From Marinobacter sp. es.048 (GTDB lineage: Bacteria > Pseudomonadota > Gammaproteobacteria > Pseudomonadales > Oleiphilaceae): DNA of 64,000 bases. This document shows, one piece after another, positions 26,211 through 36,931 of this stretch. The notes beneath the pieces were generated by a model that had not been told where the DNA came from, did no database searches, and saw only the letters and a list, made by a program, of their open reading frames with translations. The stretch spans positions 1,364,001 to 1,428,000 of the forward strand of contig NZ_FYFA01000001.1 of the NCBI RefSeq assembly GCF_900188435.1, written 5' to 3'. Position 1 is the stretch's first letter. Each line of letters starts with the position of its first letter. The position numbers and the translations under genes were made by a program.

Positions 26211-27080
26211 TCAGAAAGCAATCTTCTCCCGCTCACTGATGCCCAGGTTCTTCCAGATACTGATGCTGGGCTCTACCTGGTTCAGGGTATAGAAATGCAA
26301 TCCCGGCGCTCCGGCCCTCAACAGCTTTTCGCACATCTCGGTGACCACTTCCTCACCGAACTTGCGGATGGAATCGCTGTCGTCGCCGTAGGCTTCGAGC
26401 TGTTTGCGAATCCAGCGCGGAATTTCCGCGCCGCACATGTCCGAGAAACGAACCAGGTTAGAGAAATTGACGATGGGCATGACGCCCGGTACCACCGGAA
26501 TGGTAACGCCCATTTTCTCCAGCCGGTCGATGAAGTAGAAGTAGCTGTCGGCATTGAAGAAGTACTGTGTAATGGCGCTGTTGGCACCAGCCTGAACCTT
26601 GCGGGCAAAGTTCTTCAGATCTTCTTCGGCATTGCGAGCCTGAGGATGAAACTCAGGATACGCCGCCACTTCCAGGTTGAAGGTGTCGCCGCTGTGCTCG
26701 CGGATAAACTCCACCAACTCGTTGGCGTAGCGCAGCTCACCGGCGGCACCCATCCCGGAGGGCATGTCGCCCCGGAGGGCGACAATCCGGTTGATTCCGT
26801 GCTCTTTATACAGATCCAGCAGCTCGCCAATTTCCTGGCGGGTTCCCCCGACGCAGGAAAGATGCGGTGCCGTGGAAATGCCCTGGCTATGCAGGTTGAG
26901 CACGGTCTCGATGGTACGGTCCCGGGTGGAACCACCCGCGCCGAAGGTGACAGAGAAAAAGTCCGGATTCACTTCGGCCAGCTGGTTACGCACGTTCTGC
27001 AGCTTTTCCTTGCCCTGGTCGGTCTTGGGCGGGAAAAACTCAAAGCTGAAACGGCGCTTGAACTGTTTCTGGGATTGCAT
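26211..27080 (-). CDS. metF: 5,10-methylenetetrahydrofolate reductase
   Basis: FAD-dependent MetF, which reduces methylene-THF to methyl-THF for methionine synthesis. 289 residues, the usual size. RRFSFEFFPPKTDQGKEKL opens the barrel; SVTFGAGGSTRDRTIETV, HLSCVGG, ALRGDMPSG and AITQYFFNAD are the conserved cofactor and substrate segments. It follows ahcY by 12 bases, so it is the third gene of metK-ahcY-metF, and belongs to the putative SahR regulon described at 29857-29876. Confidence 0.96.
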   Translation of the reverse strand: MQSQKQFKRRFSFEFFPPKTDQGKEKLQNVRNQLAEVNPDFFSVTFGAGGSTRDRTIETVLNLHSQGISTAPHLSCVGGTRQEIGELLDLYKEHGINRIVALRGDMPSGMGAAGELRYANELVEFIREHSGDTFNLEVAAYPEFHPQARNAEEDLKNFARKVQAGANSAITQYFFNADSYFYFIDRLEKMGVTIPVVPGVMPIVNFSNLVRFSDMCGAEIPRWIRKQLEAYGDDSDSIRKFGEEVVTEMCEKLLRAGAPGLHFYTLNQVEPSISIWKNLGISEREKIAF

Positions 27081-27092
27081 CTGTTTACCCGA

Positions 27093-28487
27093 TCAGTACT
27101 TGTAGCTTTCTGGCTTGTACGGGCCTTCGACCGGTACACCGATGTATTTGGCCTGCTCCGGCGTCATCCTGGTGATCACGCCACCGAAGCCTTCCACCAT
27201 GGCGCGGGCCACTTCCTCATCCAGGTGCTTGGGTAGAACCTGCACATACACGCCTTTCTCACGGGCATCTTCCGGCAGATCGGCGAACTTGCGCTCGAAC
27301 AGGTACATCTGTGCCAGAACCTGGTTGGCAAAGGAGCCATCCATGATCCGTGACGGGTGACCGGTGGCGTTACCCAGGTTAACCAGGCGGCCTTCGGACA
27401 ACAGAATCAGGTGGTCGTTGGTGGCCTTGTCGCGGTACACAACGTGCACCTGCGGCTTCACCTCGTCCCATTCCCAGTTCTTACGCATGTAGGCGGTATC
27501 GATCTCGTTGTCGAAGTGACCGATGTTGCATACGACTGCGCCAGACTTGATGGCTTTCAGCATGTGCGCGTCGCAAACATTCATGTTGCCAGTGGTGGTG
27601 ACGAGAAGATCGGTGTTCTGCAGCAGATCGCGGTTCACCGCAGACTCGGTACCGGTGTTCACACCGTCAAGGTACGGAGACACCACTTCGAAACCATCCA
27701 TGCAGGCCTGCATCGCACAGATAGGATCGGCCTCGGTCACTTTTACAATCATGCCTTCCTGACGCAGCGAAGCAGCAGAGCCCTTGCCCACATCGCCGTA
27801 GCCAATTACCAGGGCTTTTTTGCCAGCCATCAGGTGGTCGGTGGCGCGTTTGATGGCATCGTTCAGGCTGTGGCGACAACCGTATTTGTTGTCGTTCTTG
27901 GCCTTGGTGACGGCATCGTTCACGTTGATGGCCGGAACCTTCAGGGAGCCCTCGCGCAGCATTTCCTGCAGGCGGTGTACACCGGTGGTGGTTTCTTCGG
28001 TCACGCCGTGGCAGTTAGCCAGCACTTCCGGGTATTTTTCATGGAGCAGGGCGGTCAGGTCGCCGCCATCGTCCAGAATCATGTTCGGTTCCCAGCCCTC
28101 TACGTCGGCTCCGACAGTGCGCTCAAGACACCAGTCGTACTCTTCATCGGTTTCGCCTTTCCAGGCAAACACGGGGATGCCCTGTGCCGCGATGGCGGCT
28201 GCGGCCTGGTCCTGGGTGGAGAAGATGTTGCACGAAGACCAGCGCACGTTCGCGCCCAGCTCAATCAGCGTCTCGATCAGCACGGCAGTCTGAATGGTCA
28301 TGTGAATGCAGCCCATAACGTTGGCGCCTTTCAGCGGCTGCTCGGCCTTGTACTTCTCACGGAGTTTCATCAGGGCAGGCATTTCGCCTTCAGCGATGTT
28401 GATTTCCTTCCGGCCCCAGCCGGCCAGGGAAATATCGCGAACTTTGTAGTCGTCAAAGCTGTTCAGTTTTTCTGCGGGAGTGCTCAT
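27093..28487 (-). CDS. ahcY: Adenosylhomocysteinase (SAH hydrolase)
   Basis: Hydrolyses S-adenosylhomocysteine to adenosine and homocysteine with tightly bound NAD. 464 residues. Seen: the N-terminal [35 protein letters not shown], the NAD-binding [17 protein letters not shown] and the C-terminal [10 protein letters not shown] that closes the partner subunit's active site. Lies 63 bases after metK and 12 before metF on the same strand. It removes the product inhibitor of methyltransferases, including those encoded in this window (tpm, rsmE). Confidence 0.97.
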   Translation of the reverse strand: MSTPAEKLNSFDDYKVRDISLAGWGRKEINIAEGEMPALMKLREKYKAEQPLKGANVMGCIHMTIQTAVLIETLIELGANVRWSSCNIFSTQDQAAAAIAAQGIPVFAWKGETDEEYDWCLERTVGADVEGWEPNMILDDGGDLTALLHEKYPEVLANCHGVTEETTTGVHRLQEMLREGSLKVPAINVNDAVTKAKNDNKYGCRHSLNDAIKRATDHLMAGKKALVIGYGDVGKGSAASLRQEGMIVKVTEADPICAMQACMDGFEVVSPYLDGVNTGTESAVNRDLLQNTDLLVTTTGNMNVCDAHMLKAIKSGAVVCNIGHFDNEIDTAYMRKNWEWDEVKPQVHVVYRDKATNDHLILLSEGRLVNLGNATGHPSRIMDGSFANQVLAQMYLFERKFADLPEDAREKGVYVQVLPKHLDEEVARAMVEGFGGVITRMTPEQAKYIGVPVEGPYKPESYKY

Positions 28488-28550
28488 GGTGTTCTCCTGT
28501 CAGTCAGTTTGGCTTGGGCGCATGCCTGATGACATACGCCCGAAATCGGT

Positions 28551-29741
<1,191 letters not shown>

Positions 29742-29832
29742 AACACATGCTCCTCTGTGAGCGATTCAAATTCAGTCCGGTAAGCGACTTTCTTAAAGCG
29801 CTTTCCGGTATCGGGTTTGTTGATTTATGTGA

Positions 29833-29854
29833 GGATACGTAAAACTACGTATCC
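29833..29854 (-). promoter_or_regulatory. Perfect inverted repeat in metK leader
   Basis: GGATACGTA and TACGTATCC pair perfectly around the 4 bases AAAC. It ends only 2 bases before the SahR-like operator. It may be a second protein site or a hairpin at the very 5' end of the metK mRNA; the sequence alone does not decide. Confidence 0.5.
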
Positions 29855-29856
29855 GT

Positions 29857-29876
29857 ATATCAAAATTTGTTGATAT
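29857..29876. promoter_or_regulatory. SahR-like operator upstream of metK
   Basis: ATATCAAAATTTGTTGATAT: halves ATATCAA and TTGATAT at a 6-base spacing, the same halves and spacing as the perfect palindrome at 30935-30954 in front of the ArsR-type gene. It lies 115 bases before the metK start, between metK and the regulator's stop. Confidence 0.75.
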
Positions 29877-29890
29877 TGCGATCCAGGTCG

Positions 29891-30892
29891 TCAAATCTGG
29901 CCGTCGTGTTTCCAGAATTCCCGAACCTGAATCTGGAAACCGTTCCGCAAGCCGATAAACAGCTGCTCTCCGGCCACCAGGCCGGCGTCCGCTGCCCAGG
30001 CGGTGAGCTCCTCCGGTTCAAAGCCCAACCAGAGATCACCGCAGTTTGTTTTCGCCCAGTCCTGGTCGTGACTGCACAAATCGCTGATTACGAAGCAGCC
30101 GCCGTTGTTCATCAGTGCTGCGGCATCCAGGAAGATGTCTGCGGGGCTGGGCACGTGGTGCAGAACCATGTTGGCAACCACCAGGTCAAACGCATCGCCC
30201 CGGGCCAGCAGGGTGTCGGTAACGCCCTCAATCAGGTCAATGTTGTTCAGTCGTTCATCGATGCAGGTGCGGGTTGCCTTGGCCAGCATGTCACGGCTGT
30301 TATCGAGTGCCACCACATGCCCGCAAAGCGCGGCCAGCACCGGCAGGAAGGCGCCTTCACCGGGGCCGATTTCCAGAGCCGCCTGCCACTCCTGCTTGCG
30401 GGACCTCTTGCGGATCATTTCCGCTACCGGCTCGGCATAAAGATCAAAGGCGGCGATCAGCTCCTGCTGCTCCCGGAACTGCTCGGCATGGCGAGCAAAG
30501 AAGGCCTGGGACTGGTTTGCGCGCTGGGTGCGGATGGCTTCAATCCGTTCCTGCAGGTGCGGCGGCAACGGCACCCGGTCTACCGCTTCGAATACCTGAC
30601 GAATGGTCTGATCGGTTGGCTTGTCGCTGTCCAGATGCAGCGGGCGGCGATAGAAAATCGCATTGCCCTCGCGCTGGGGCTCAAGCAGACCGGCCTTGTT
30701 CATCACCTTCAGGTGATGGCTCATGCCGGACTGGCGCATATCGAACAGCTGGCTGAGCTCCAGAACACCGAAAGTATCCCTTCTCAGTACACGCAAAATC
30801 TCCAGGCGCAACGGATCTCCGCTCGCTTTGAAGATCGGAGCCAGCGCCTGCACGGAGGACAGGTTGTCGGCGTGTGCGTTCATGGATGTCAT
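29891..30892 (-). CDS. ArsR-family regulator fused to SAM methyltransferase domain (SahR-like)
   Basis: Two-domain protein of about 333 residues. Residues about 8-95 are an ArsR-type winged helix (GDPLRLEILRVLRRDTFGVLELSQLFDMRQSGMSHHLKVMNKAGLL). Residues about 130-330 are a class I methyltransferase with motif I ALEIGPGEGAFLPVLAALC and a post-I acidic strand. This is the architecture of SahR, the S-adenosylhomocysteine-responsive repressor of the methyl cycle in Proteobacteria, and it sits directly before metK-ahcY-metF with matching operators in front of itself and of metK. The methyltransferase domain probably serves as the SAH sensor. Start ATG 30892 (MTSMNAHADNLSS); 30883 is possible; neither has a clear ribosome site. 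Confidence 0.85.
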   Translation of the reverse strand: MTSMNAHADNLSSVQALAPIFKASGDPLRLEILRVLRRDTFGVLELSQLFDMRQSGMSHHLKVMNKAGLLEPQREGNAIFYRRPLHLDSDKPTDQTIRQVFEAVDRVPLPPHLQERIEAIRTQRANQSQAFFARHAEQFREQQELIAAFDLYAEPVAEMIRKRSRKQEWQAALEIGPGEGAFLPVLAALCGHVVALDNSRDMLAKATRTCIDERLNNIDLIEGVTDTLLARGDAFDLVVANMVLHHVPSPADIFLDAAALMNNGGCFVISDLCSHDQDWAKTNCGDLWLGFEPEELTAWAADAGLVAGEQLFIGLRNGFQIQVREFWKHDGQI

Positions 30893-30934
30893 GGTAACGA
30901 AGTGTAGGGTGCTTTGGGTGGTCAATCAATAGGC

Positions 30935-30954
30935 ATATCAAAATATTTTGATAT
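30935..30954. promoter_or_regulatory. SahR-like operator, perfect palindrome, upstream of its own gene
   Basis: ATATCAAAATATTTTGATAT reads the same on both strands over 20 bases. It lies 43 bases before the regulator's start, in the region divergent from transketolase. Together with the copy at 29857-29876 it points to autoregulation. Confidence 0.8.
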
Positions 30955-31128
30955 AGATTTATCGTTCTTTGAAATCAGGCCCTTTCGGAAATCCACAGGC
31001 AAACAATCGTGAAACTGGCACATGCCGATTTGCCCCGGCACACACTAATCGGCGAAAATACGCGCCTCATTTTGATCGCCCTTTAATCACTACGAATTCT
31101 TTTCCTGCAAAACACTGGAGAAACGTCA

Positions 31129-33129
31129 ATGCCGTCTCGTAAAGATCTCGCCAACGCCATTCGCGCGCTGAGCATGGATGCGGTTCAGAAAGCCAAGTCC
31201 GGCCACCCGGGTGCGCCCATGGGTATGGCGGATATCGCCGAGGTACTGTGGAACGATTACCTGAACCACAACCCGGCCAACCCTCAGTGGGCCAACCGGG
31301 ACCGCTTCGTGCTGTCCAACGGTCACGGCTCCATGCTGCAGTATTCATTGCTGCACCTGAGCGGTTACGACGTTTCCATCGAAGACATCAAGAACTTCCG
31401 CCAGCTGCATTCCAAGACGCCGGGCCATCCCGAGTACGGCTACACCCCGGGTATTGAAACCACCACCGGCCCCCTGGGCCAGGGCATTGCCAACGCTGTT
31501 GGTTTCGCCATTGCCGAGAAGTCCCTGGCAGCACAGTTCAACCGTCCGGGCCACGAGATTGTTGATCACTACACCTACGCATTCCTCGGCGACGGCTGCC
31601 TGATGGAAGGCATCTCCCACGAAGTGGCTTCCCTGGCCGGCACCCTGGGCCTTGGCAAACTGGTGTTCTTCTACGACGACAACGGTATTTCCATCGATGG
31701 CGAGGTTGATGGCTGGTTCACCGACAACACGCCGCAGCGTTTCGAGTCCTACGGCTGGCAGGTGATTCCCGCAGTCGACGGCCACGATGTCGACGCCATT
31801 CGCGCCGCGATCGAAGCCGCCCGCGCCAATACCGATCAGCCCACGCTGGTCTGCTGCAAGACCATCATCGGCTTCGGCTCCCCGAATAAGCAGGGCAAGG
31901 AAAGCTGCCACGGCGCCCCCCTGGGTGATGACGAAATCACCCTGACCCGCGAGCAACTGGGCTGGCAGCACGGACCATTCGAAATTCCGGCCGACATTGC
32001 CAGTGCCTGGAATGCCCGTGAAAAAGGTGCTGCTGCGCAGTCCGAGTGGGAGCAGAAGTTCGCCGCCTACGAAAAGGCCGAGCCGAAGCTGGCGGCTGAG
32101 TTCAAGCGCCGAATGGCGGGTGACCTGCCTGCCGATTTCGCTGAGAAAGCCCAGGCTTACATCCAGGAATGCCAGGACAAAGGCGAGACCGTTGCCTCCC
32201 GTAAGGCTTCCCAGAACACTCTGAACGCCTACGGCCCACTGCTGCCGGAACTGATGGGCGGCTCTGCCGACCTGGCCGGTTCCAACCTGACCATCTGGTC
32301 CGACACCAAGGGGCTGACCAAGGAAGACGCCAGCGGCAACTACATCTACTACGGTGTGCGTGAATTCGGCATGGCCGCCATCATGAACGGCATCGCCCTG
32401 CACGGTGGTTTCGTGCCCTACGGCGCGACCTTCCTGATCTTCATGGAGTACTGCCGCAACGCTGTGCGCATGGCCGCGCTGATGAAGCAGCGTTCCATCT
32501 TCGTGTTCACCCACGATTCCATCGGCCTGGGCGAAGACGGCCCGACTCACCAGCCGATCGAGCAGATGGCCAGCCTGCGCACCACGCCCAACATGAGCAT
32601 GTGGCGTCCGGCTGATACCGTTGAATCTGCGGTAGCCTGGAAAGCAGCGCTTGAGCGCACCGATGGCCCGACTGCCATGGTGTTCTCACGTCAGGGCCTG
32701 CCGGCACAGCCGCGCGATGCCCAGCAGCTGGCTGATGTGGCCAAGGGCGCTTACATCCTGTCAGACAGCGAAGGCACACCGGACCTTATCCTGATCGCCA
32801 CTGGCTCCGAAGTCGGCCTGGCCCAGGACGCGGCAGCCAAGCTGCGTGAGCAGGGCAAGCAAGTGCGCGTGGTCTCCATGCCGTCCACCGATGTGTTCGA
32901 TGCCCAGAGCGCCGAGTACAAGCAGCAGGTTCTGCCGTTGGACGTCACCAACCGCGTCGCTATCGAAGCCGGCATTGCCGACTACTGGTACAAGTACGTT
33001 GGCCTGGATGGCCGCATCATCGGCATGACCACCTTTGGTGAGTCCGCCCCGGCCGGCGAGCTGTTCAAGGAATTCGGCTTCACCGTCGACAACGTTCTGG
33101 AAGTGGCTGCTGAGCTTCTGGACGCCTGA
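31129..33129 (+). CDS. tkt: Transketolase
   Basis: Thiamine-diphosphate enzyme that moves two-carbon units between sugar phosphates. 666 residues, as in E. coli Tkt[33 protein letters not shown] at the N terminus, the TPP motif [14 protein letters not shown] ... FFYDDN, and [18 protein letters not shown] (catalytic His/Glu region) are intact. Its stop overlaps the epd start by one base (TGATG), so tkt, epd, pgk and fba form one rightward series, the order known from Pseudomonas and relatives. GGAGAAACG precedes the ATG. Confidence 0.97.
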   Translation: MPSRKDLANAIRALSMDAVQKAKSGHPGAPMGMADIAEVLWNDYLNHNPANPQWANRDRFVLSNGHGSMLQYSLLHLSGYDVSIEDIKNFRQLHSKTPGHPEYGYTPGIETTTGPLGQGIANAVGFAIAEKSLAAQFNRPGHEIVDHYTYAFLGDGCLMEGISHEVASLAGTLGLGKLVFFYDDNGISIDGEVDGWFTDNTPQRFESYGWQVIPAVDGHDVDAIRAAIEAARANTDQPTLVCCKTIIGFGSPNKQGKESCHGAPLGDDEITLTREQLGWQHGPFEIPADIASAWNAREKGAAAQSEWEQKFAAYEKAEPKLAAEFKRRMAGDLPADFAEKAQAYIQECQDKGETVASRKASQNTLNAYGPLLPELMGGSADLAGSNLTIWSDTKGLTKEDASGNYIYYGVREFGMAAIMNGIALHGGFVPYGATFLIFMEYCRNAVRMAALMKQRSIFVFTHDSIGLGEDGPTHQPIEQMASLRTTPNMSMWRPADTVESAVAWKAALERTDGPTAMVFSRQGLPAQPRDAQQLADVAKGAYILSDSEGTPDLILIATGSEVGLAQDAAAKLREQGKQVRVVSMPSTDVFDAQSAEYKQQVLPLDVTNRVAIEAGIADYWYKYVGLDGRIIGMTTFGESAPAGELFKEFGFTVDNVLEVAAELLDA

Positions 33130-34163
33130 TGCCAGACTCTGCGCCTTTTCGTGTCGCGATCAACGGGTACGGCCGAATCGGCCAGTGCGTGTTGCGTGCG
33201 CTTTATGAAAACGGCTTTCGCGACCACCTGCAGGTGGTCGCCATTAATGAGCTGTCGGATATCGACACCATTGCCCACCTGACCCGATACGACTCCACCC
33301 ATGGCCGGTTCCAGGGTGAAATTTCGGTATCGGGCCAGGATCTTATGGTCAATGGCGATGCCATCCGTGTGTTGAGTCATGCTGACCCGGCAGAACTGCC
33401 CTGGCGTCTGCTGGACGTGGATCTGGTGCTGGAATGCTCCGGCGCCTTCTCTGATCGCGCGACTGCCGAGAAGCACATCGATTCCGGCGCCACGCGCCTG
33501 CTGTTCTCGCAGCCGGCCGAGTCGGACGTCGATCGCACCGTGGTTTATGGCGTCAACCACGCCGACCTCACGGCAGACGACGTGATCGTTGCGGCGGCTT
33601 CCTGCACCACCAACTGCCTGGTGCCGGTCATCAAGGTACTGGACGAAGCCTTCGGTGTGGAGCAGGGCAGTACCACCACCATTCACGCGGCGATGAACGA
33701 CCAGCCCGTGATAGATGCCTACCACCATCAGGACCTGCGTCGAACCCGCAGCGCCCTGCACAATATCGTTCCGGTGGAAACCGGCCTCGCCAAGGGCATT
33801 GAGCGGCTGCTACCCAACATGGAAGGCAAGTTCAGCTCGGTGGCCATGCGGGTACCGACCATGAACGTTTCCGCCATCGACATGGTGGTCAACGTGGGCA
33901 AGGCAACCGAGGTGGCAGCGGTGAATAACCTGTTAAAAGAGGCCGCCAACGGCCCGTTGAAGCGCATACTCGGCTATACCGACGAACTGCTGGCCAGCTC
34001 CGATTTCAATCACGACGCCCATTCCGGCGTGGTAGACGGCGGCCAGACCCGGGTAACCGGGGGCACCATGGTGAAAGTGCTGTGCTGGTTCGATAATGAG
34101 TGGGGGTTCGCGAACCGGATGCTCGATGTCAGCCGTAGTTGGCTGACGAAACAAAAAACCTGA
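33129..34163 (+). CDS. epd: Erythrose-4-phosphate dehydrogenase / GapB-type dehydrogenase
   Basis: NAD-dependent dehydrogenase of the GAPDH superfamily, 344 residues. NAD fold [17 protein letters not shown] and catalytic [20 protein letters not shown] are clear. [25 protein letters not shown] replaces the usual GAPDH segment and matches Epd, which oxidises erythrose 4-phosphate on the way to pyridoxal phosphate. Position between tkt (source of erythrose 4-phosphate) and pgk supports Epd, though a gluconeogenic GAPDH cannot be excluded. Two hairpins (34166-34229) separate it from pgk. Confidence 0.9.
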   Translation: MPDSAPFRVAINGYGRIGQCVLRALYENGFRDHLQVVAINELSDIDTIAHLTRYDSTHGRFQGEISVSGQDLMVNGDAIRVLSHADPAELPWRLLDVDLVLECSGAFSDRATAEKHIDSGATRLLFSQPAESDVDRTVVYGVNHADLTADDVIVAAASCTTNCLVPVIKVLDEAFGVEQGSTTTIHAAMNDQPVIDAYHHQDLRRTRSALHNIVPVETGLAKGIERLLPNMEGKFSSVAMRVPTMNVSAIDMVVNVGKATEVAAVNNLLKEAANGPLKRILGYTDELLASSDFNHDAHSGVVDGGQTRVTGGTMVKVLCWFDNEWGFANRMLDVSRSWLTKQKT

Positions 34164-34165
34164 TT

Positions 34166-34229
34166 GTCGGTTATCGCTGCGCTCGAACCGACCTACCGTA
34201 GGTCGGATTAAACCTGGTGAAAATCCGAC
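34166..34229 (+). repeat. Two tandem palindromes between epd and pgk
   Basis: First hairpin: GTCGGTT (34166-34172) with AACCGAC (34186-34192). Second: GTCGGATT (34202-34209) with AATCCGAC (34222-34229). CTACCGTAG sits between them. The second shares GTAGGTCGGATTA with the element after metF (26165-26196). They begin two bases after the epd stop; possible transcript-end or mRNA-processing signal. Confidence 0.65.
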
Positions 34230-34278
34230 AGCCAGACCAGATTTCAAGTGTGCAAGATCTGATCAAGGGAAGAACGTT

Positions 34279-35439
34279 ATGGCCATCAAGAAAATGACCG
34301 ACCTGAACCTCGCCGGCAAGCGAGTACTGATCCGCGAAGACCTGAACGTACCGGTCAAGGACGGCAAAGTCTCCAGCGACGCCCGTATCCGCGCGTCACT
34401 GCCTACCATCAAGGCCGCCAAAGATGCCGGCGCCAAAGTCATGTTGATGTCCCACCTCGGCCGCCCGGAAGAAGGCGTGTACGACGAAGCCTCCTCCATG
34501 AAGCCCGTTGCCGATCACCTGACCAAAGTGCTGGGCCAGGAAGTGCGCATGATCAAGGACTACCTGGACGGTGTTGAAGTGGCCGATGGCGAAGTGGTTC
34601 TGTTCGAGAACGTTCGCTTCAACAAAGGTGAAAAGAAAGACAACGAAGACCTCGCGAAAAAGTACGCCGCCCTGTGTGATGTTTACGTGATGGATGCCTT
34701 CGGCACCGCCCATCGCGCCCAGGCATCAACTCACGGCGTGGCCAAGTTCGCCCCCGAAGCCTGCGCCGGCCCGCTGCTGGCGGCCGAACTCGAAGCCCTC
34801 GGCAAAGCCCTGGATAACCCGGCCAAGCCCGTGGTTGCAATCGTTGGCGGTTCAAAGGTTTCCACCAAGCTCGACGTGCTGAATGCACTGGAGAAGGTTT
34901 GCGACTCCATCATTGTGGGCGGCGGCATCGCCAACACCTTCCTGGCGGCGGCTGGTCACCCGGTTGGCAAATCCCTGTGTGAACACGACTTGATCGACAC
35001 CGCCAAAGAGATCGCCAGCCGCGTTGAAATCCCGCTGCCGGTAGACGTGGTTGTTGCCAGCGAGTTCGCCGAAACCGCGGCCGCCACCACCAAGAACATC
35101 TCCGACGTCAGCGACGACGACATGATCCTCGACGTAGGCCCGGAAACTGCCGGCAAGTTCGCCGACGTATTGAAGAACGCCAAAACCATTCTCTGGAACG
35201 GTCCTGTAGGCGTATTCGAATTCGACCAGTTCGGTAACGGCACCAAAGCACTTGCTCACGCCATCGCCGAAAGCGACGCCTTTTCCCTCGCCGGCGGCGG
35301 TGATACTGTCGCCGCCGTTGACAAGTACGGCGTTGCTGACAAAATCTCGTATATCTCCACCGGCGGTGGCGCCTTCCTGGAATTCGTAGAAGGCAAGACG
35401 CTCCCGGCAGTAGCGGTACTGGAAGAACGCGGCGCGTAA
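34279..35439 (+). CDS. pgk: Phosphoglycerate kinase
   Basis: Glycolytic/gluconeogenic enzyme that transfers phosphate between 1,3-bisphosphoglycerate and ADP. 386 residues. [48 protein letters not shown], and the C-terminal nucleotide site [20 protein letters not shown] sequence followed by [16 protein letters not shown] are all in place. Start ATG 34279 has AAGGGAAG upstream. Third of tkt-epd-pgk-fba; fba follows after 54 bases. Confidence 0.97.
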   Translation: MAIKKMTDLNLAGKRVLIREDLNVPVKDGKVSSDARIRASLPTIKAAKDAGAKVMLMSHLGRPEEGVYDEASSMKPVADHLTKVLGQEVRMIKDYLDGVEVADGEVVLFENVRFNKGEKKDNEDLAKKYAALCDVYVMDAFGTAHRAQASTHGVAKFAPEACAGPLLAAELEALGKALDNPAKPVVAIVGGSKVSTKLDVLNALEKVCDSIIVGGGIANTFLAAAGHPVGKSLCEHDLIDTAKEIASRVEIPLPVDVVVASEFAETAAATTKNISDVSDDDMILDVGPETAGKFADVLKNAKTILWNGPVGVFEFDQFGNGTKALAHAIAESDAFSLAGGGDTVAAVDKYGVADKISYISTGGGAFLEFVEGKTLPAVAVLEERGA

Positions 35440-35493
35440 CGATTTACTGAAAGAATCCAACTATCCCCAAAGTCCAAATGAAGGAGACGACCC

Positions 35494-36558
35494 ATGGCCC
35501 TGATTTCGATGCGGCAAATGCTGGATCACGCCGCCGAGCATGGTTACGGTGTGCCAGCCTTTAACGTCAACAACCTGGAACAGATGCGCGCCATCATGGA
35601 AGCCGCCGACAAAACCGACTCCCCGGTGATTGTCCAGGCCTCTGCCGGTGCCCGCAAATACGCCGGCGCTCCCTTCCTGCGCCACCTGATCCTGGCGGCC
35701 ATCGAAGAATTCCCGCACATCCCGGTGGTCATGCACCAGGACCATGGCACCAGCCCCTCCGTGTGCCAGCGCTCCATCCAGTTGGGCTTCAGCTCCGTGA
35801 TGATGGACGGCTCGCTTGGTGAAGACGGTAAAACCCCCACCGACTACGATTACAACGTTGACGTTACCCGCCGCACCGTTGAAATGGCCCACGCCTGTGG
35901 TGTCTCCGTAGAGGGCGAGCTGGGCTGCCTGGGTTCCCTCGAAACCGGCCAGGCCGGTGAAGAAGACGGTATCGGTGCGGAAGGTACCCTGGATCACAGC
36001 CAGATGCTGACCGACCCGGAAGAAGCGGCGGACTTCGTCAAGAAAACCCACGTTGATGCCCTGGCCATCGCCATCGGCACCAGCCACGGCGCCTACAAGT
36101 TTACTCGTCCGCCCACGGGCGACATCCTGGCCATCGACCAGATCAAAGCCATCCACGCCCGCATTCCAGACACCCACCTGGTTATGCACGGCTCCAGCTC
36201 CGTACCCCAGGAGTGGCTGAAGATCATCAACGAATACGGTGGTGAGATCCCGGAAACCTACGGTGTGCCGGTTGAAGAAATCGTAGAGGGCATCAAGCAC
36301 GGCGTGCGCAAGGTCAACATCGATACCGATCTGCGCCTGGCCAGCACCGGCGCCGTTCGTCGCTTCCTGGCTGAAAATCCGGCCGAGTTCGACCCGCGCA
36401 AATTCCTCAAGGAAACCATGAAGGCCATGACCGAAGTGTGCATCGCACGCTACGAGGCCTTCGGTTGTGCCGGCAACGCCAGCAAGATCAAGCCGGTTAA
36501 CCTCGAGCGCATGTTCGAGCGTTACGCCTCTGGTGAGCTGGACCCGAAGGTCAAGTAA
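35494..36558 (+). CDS. fba: Class II fructose-bisphosphate aldolase
   Basis: Zinc-dependent aldolase (354 residues) splitting fructose 1,6-bisphosphate. [19 protein letters not shown] near the start, zinc-site [51 protein letters not shown] and [20 protein letters not shown] are the CbbA/Fba hallmarks. GGAGACG lies 6 bases before the ATG. It ends the tkt-epd-pgk-fba series; a classic intrinsic terminator follows at 36583-36608. Confidence 0.97.
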   Translation: MALISMRQMLDHAAEHGYGVPAFNVNNLEQMRAIMEAADKTDSPVIVQASAGARKYAGAPFLRHLILAAIEEFPHIPVVMHQDHGTSPSVCQRSIQLGFSSVMMDGSLGEDGKTPTDYDYNVDVTRRTVEMAHACGVSVEGELGCLGSLETGQAGEEDGIGAEGTLDHSQMLTDPEEAADFVKKTHVDALAIAIGTSHGAYKFTRPPTGDILAIDQIKAIHARIPDTHLVMHGSSSVPQEWLKIINEYGGEIPETYGVPVEEIVEGIKHGVRKVNIDTDLRLASTGAVRRFLAENPAEFDPRKFLKETMKAMTEVCIARYEAFGCAGNASKIKPVNLERMFERYASGELDPKVK

Positions 36559-36931
36559 GCGTCGGCCAACACCCGCTCAACAGGCACCCTTATCGGGTGC
36601 CTTTTTTTGCTTAGCCCCTGTCTCCCGCGGCTGGGGGCTCGGATGCGTCAAAATGTCGCGTTTTCACAGTGACTTTCTGCTGGCTGCTTTCGAAAATACA
36701 TTACATGGTTGTAATGCAGGTTCGTAAGCCTGTCTGGCCTGCCCGTAGGGGCGCCCATGCAGTCGTCTCCCGTTTTTGGGTAGTCTGATGCATTCGGCTA
36801 TATGGTCAGACAATCTGTCATGGGTTTGTTGTGATTTGGTTATACGTTTAGAATCATGGGACTAGCCCAAGTGGAGTTGGCTTGGAGCCTGGAAAGTAAT
36901 AAAACAAGTCATGCATTAAAGGATGAGAGCT
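36559..36931. other. Intergenic region between fba and the secreted-protein gene
   Basis: Begins with the fba terminator. Also holds a short perfect inverted repeat CATTACA-TGGT-TGTAATG (36699-36716). The promoter of the next gene must lie near 36800-36910, in notably AT-rich sequence, but no box stands out. No small gene is seen. Confidence 0.5.
36583..36608 (+). terminator. Intrinsic terminator of fba
   Basis: GGCACCC and GGGTGCC form a 7-bp stem (36583-36589 with 36595-36601), followed directly by seven T. Confidence 0.9.

Noticed and set aside
27357..28529. 390-codon plus-strand frame
   Set aside because: Antisense shadow of ahcY; composition is His/Val/Gly-rich in the way such shadows are, and there is no ribosome site.
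29742..29890. SAM or SAH riboswitch in the metK leader
   Set aside because: Only simple palindromes are seen; no multi-helix arrangement with the conserved cores of known SAM/SAH riboswitches could be recognised, and protein operators explain the region.
30990..31060. TGGCAC...TTTGC before tkt as a sigma-54 promoter
   Set aside because: The distance between the GG and GC elements is 3 bases too long.
31345..32550. 401-codon minus-strand frame
   Set aside because: Antisense shadow of transketolase, without family features.
36852..36871. TGGGACTAGCCCA before the large secreted-protein gene as a fourth copy of the DUF5666 operator
   Set aside because: The halves are closer together (TGGG-N5-CCCA instead of TGGG-N8-CCCA), so it does not fit the motif.
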